From the NCBI GenBank assembly GCA_020441605.1, contig JAGRLX010000231.1, positions 1 to 14,462 of the forward strand: a stretch of DNA of 14,462 bases, given 5' to 3'. Position 1 is the stretch's first letter. The number at the start of each line of letters is the position of its first letter. The notes under the pieces were generated by a model. It worked only from the letters and a program-made list of their open reading frames with translations, did no database searches and was not told where the DNA came from. Below are positions 13,824-14,462 of this stretch, in pieces. The position numbers and the translations under genes were made by a program. The DNA comes from Alphaproteobacteria bacterium. Lineage in GTDB: Bacteria > Pseudomonadota > Alphaproteobacteria > Rhizobiales > Aestuariivirgaceae.

Positions 13824-14297
13824 ATGAATAAAGATATTGATAAAAAAATTGAAATCAATATTCGCGAGCTTTATGGCGATGACGAGGGCGCAAAGGCCTT
13901 TTTCGACTGGGCGGCTGCACGCAGAAATGATGCTGCCGAGACCAGCATTGATCGGGTCTCACAAGTGGCGAACATCAATCGTCAGGAAGCAAATCGGCTG
14001 CTTAGATCGCTTTCCGATGCAGGGTGTGGTGAGTACATCATTGGGCGTAAGGGGTGGAAGACCCGAATTCGTTGGGCGTATAGCCTGCTCAGCCTTGGGA
14101 GGGCAGCCAGTGGGGAGAACGTCGAACTTCAGGAGGTTGATCCTGAACTTGAAGCCGACGTTACTGATCAGGTGGCAAGTAGTCCATCGGGTGATTCTAC
14201 AGCGCCGCAACGGCTCACCATCGCAGAAGCCAAGCGTGGTCTTGCGGAGGCGTTTGGAATAACTGCGGATAAGATTGAGATAGTTATTCGCGCATAA
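13824..14297 (+). CDS. Small winged-helix-like DNA-binding protein
   Basis: A 157-residue protein of unknown specific role. Residues about 20-80 look like a winged helix-turn-helix: a helix around SIDRVSQVA, a turn, a helix NRQEANRLLRSLSDAG, then a basic wing with GRKGWKTR. An acidic, flexible linker (about 97-128) follows, then a C-terminal segment beginning LTIAEAKRGL that should form a helix and strand. AAAGG (13810-13814) lies nine bases before ATG 13824, which I prefer over TTG 13779 because 13779 lies only a few bases after the expected transcription start. The gene has its own strong promoter and AT-rich leader, unlike the catabolic genes to its left, suggesting a separate functional unit. 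It might be a plasmid- or island-type regulator. The helix-turn-helix call is by eye. Confidence 0.75.
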   Translation: MNKDIDKKIEINIRELYGDDEGAKAFFDWAAARRNDAAETSIDRVSQVANINRQEANRLLRSLSDAGCGEYIIGRKGWKTRIRWAYSLLSLGRAASGENVELQEVDPELEADVTDQVASSPSGDSTAPQRLTIAEAKRGLAEAFGITADKIEIVIRA

Positions 14298-14306
14298 CGA
14301 GGGAGC

Positions 14307-14328
14307 GCCCGGCGTCTTGGCGCCGGGC
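14307..14328 (+). terminator. Hairpin after the winged-helix gene
   Basis: GCCCGGCG (14307-14314) pairs perfectly with CGCCGGGC (14321-14328) around a six-base loop, nine bases after the stop. There is no T-run, but the very stable stem in this position suggests a transcript end. The remaining 134 bases to the window edge show no supportable gene. Confidence 0.55.
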
Positions 14329-14462
14329 ACAGCGACGAACTACCGGCCGGTGCGGATCTGCAATAGCCCAATGGCGGCCATGAGGTTGGTCTTGCCATGG
14401 AAGCGCGTACTGGCCGCCTCTCAGGCTTCAACCACCCGGGACGGCAACTGGCGGTGAAGGCG

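Noticed and set aside
14298..14462. Possible start of a transposase or other gene at the window's right edge
   Set aside because: All six frames are short or broken here and none shows a recognisable motif. Too little sequence is present to support a gene.

Overview
This window reads as chromosome or large-replicon DNA from an alphaproteobacterium, probably of the Hyphomicrobiales (Rhizobium-like). That judgement is an inference. It rests on the fairly high G+C, the density of carbohydrate ABC-transport genes, tightly packed operons with occasional GTG/TTG starts, and the protein families present. No rRNA, tRNA, CRISPR array or recognisable transposase was found.

Layout: (1) 1-762 is the 3' part of a Gfo/Idh/MocA-type sugar oxidoreductase. 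(2) 889-7081 is a complete carbohydrate or polyol ABC importer on the + strand, in the order ATPase A, periplasmic binding protein, permease, permease, ATPase B, small four-helix membrane protein. The last five genes are closely packed, with a hairpin between the binding protein and the first permease. (3) After about 340 bp of non-coding DNA with two inverted repeats comes a + strand SDR dehydrogenase (7419-8111). (4) Convergent to it is a four-gene - strand operon, transcribed from about 11991 down to 8211: a ketose 3-epimerase-like TIM barrel, a Tm-1-like/UPF0261 protein, a protein made of two SRPBCC domains, and a second SDR. (5) Divergent from that operon is a DJ-1/PfpI-family gene (12092-12844). 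(6) From 12845 to about 13738 no convincing gene is visible, but GC-rich hairpins are dense. (7) 13824-14297 encodes a small winged-helix-like DNA-binding protein behind a near-consensus sigma70-type promoter.

The genes in regions 1 to 4 look like one carbohydrate-use locus. The importer would bring in a sugar, polyol or derivative. A Gfo/Idh/MocA enzyme and two SDRs would perform oxidation and reduction steps, and a metal-dependent epimerase would interconvert ketoses. The Tm-1-like protein and the tandem SRPBCC protein are not standard parts of sugar pathways, which makes the - strand operon the best candidate for undescribed biochemistry. The substrate cannot be read from the sequence.

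The most specific molecular observation concerns the two ATPases. ATPase A lacks the switch histidine (Pro197) but has an intact LSGGE signature. ATPase B has all its nucleotide-binding motifs but a degenerate ISEGE signature. If they pair as a heterodimer, both defects fall in the same composite ATP site, leaving one consensus and one degenerate site.
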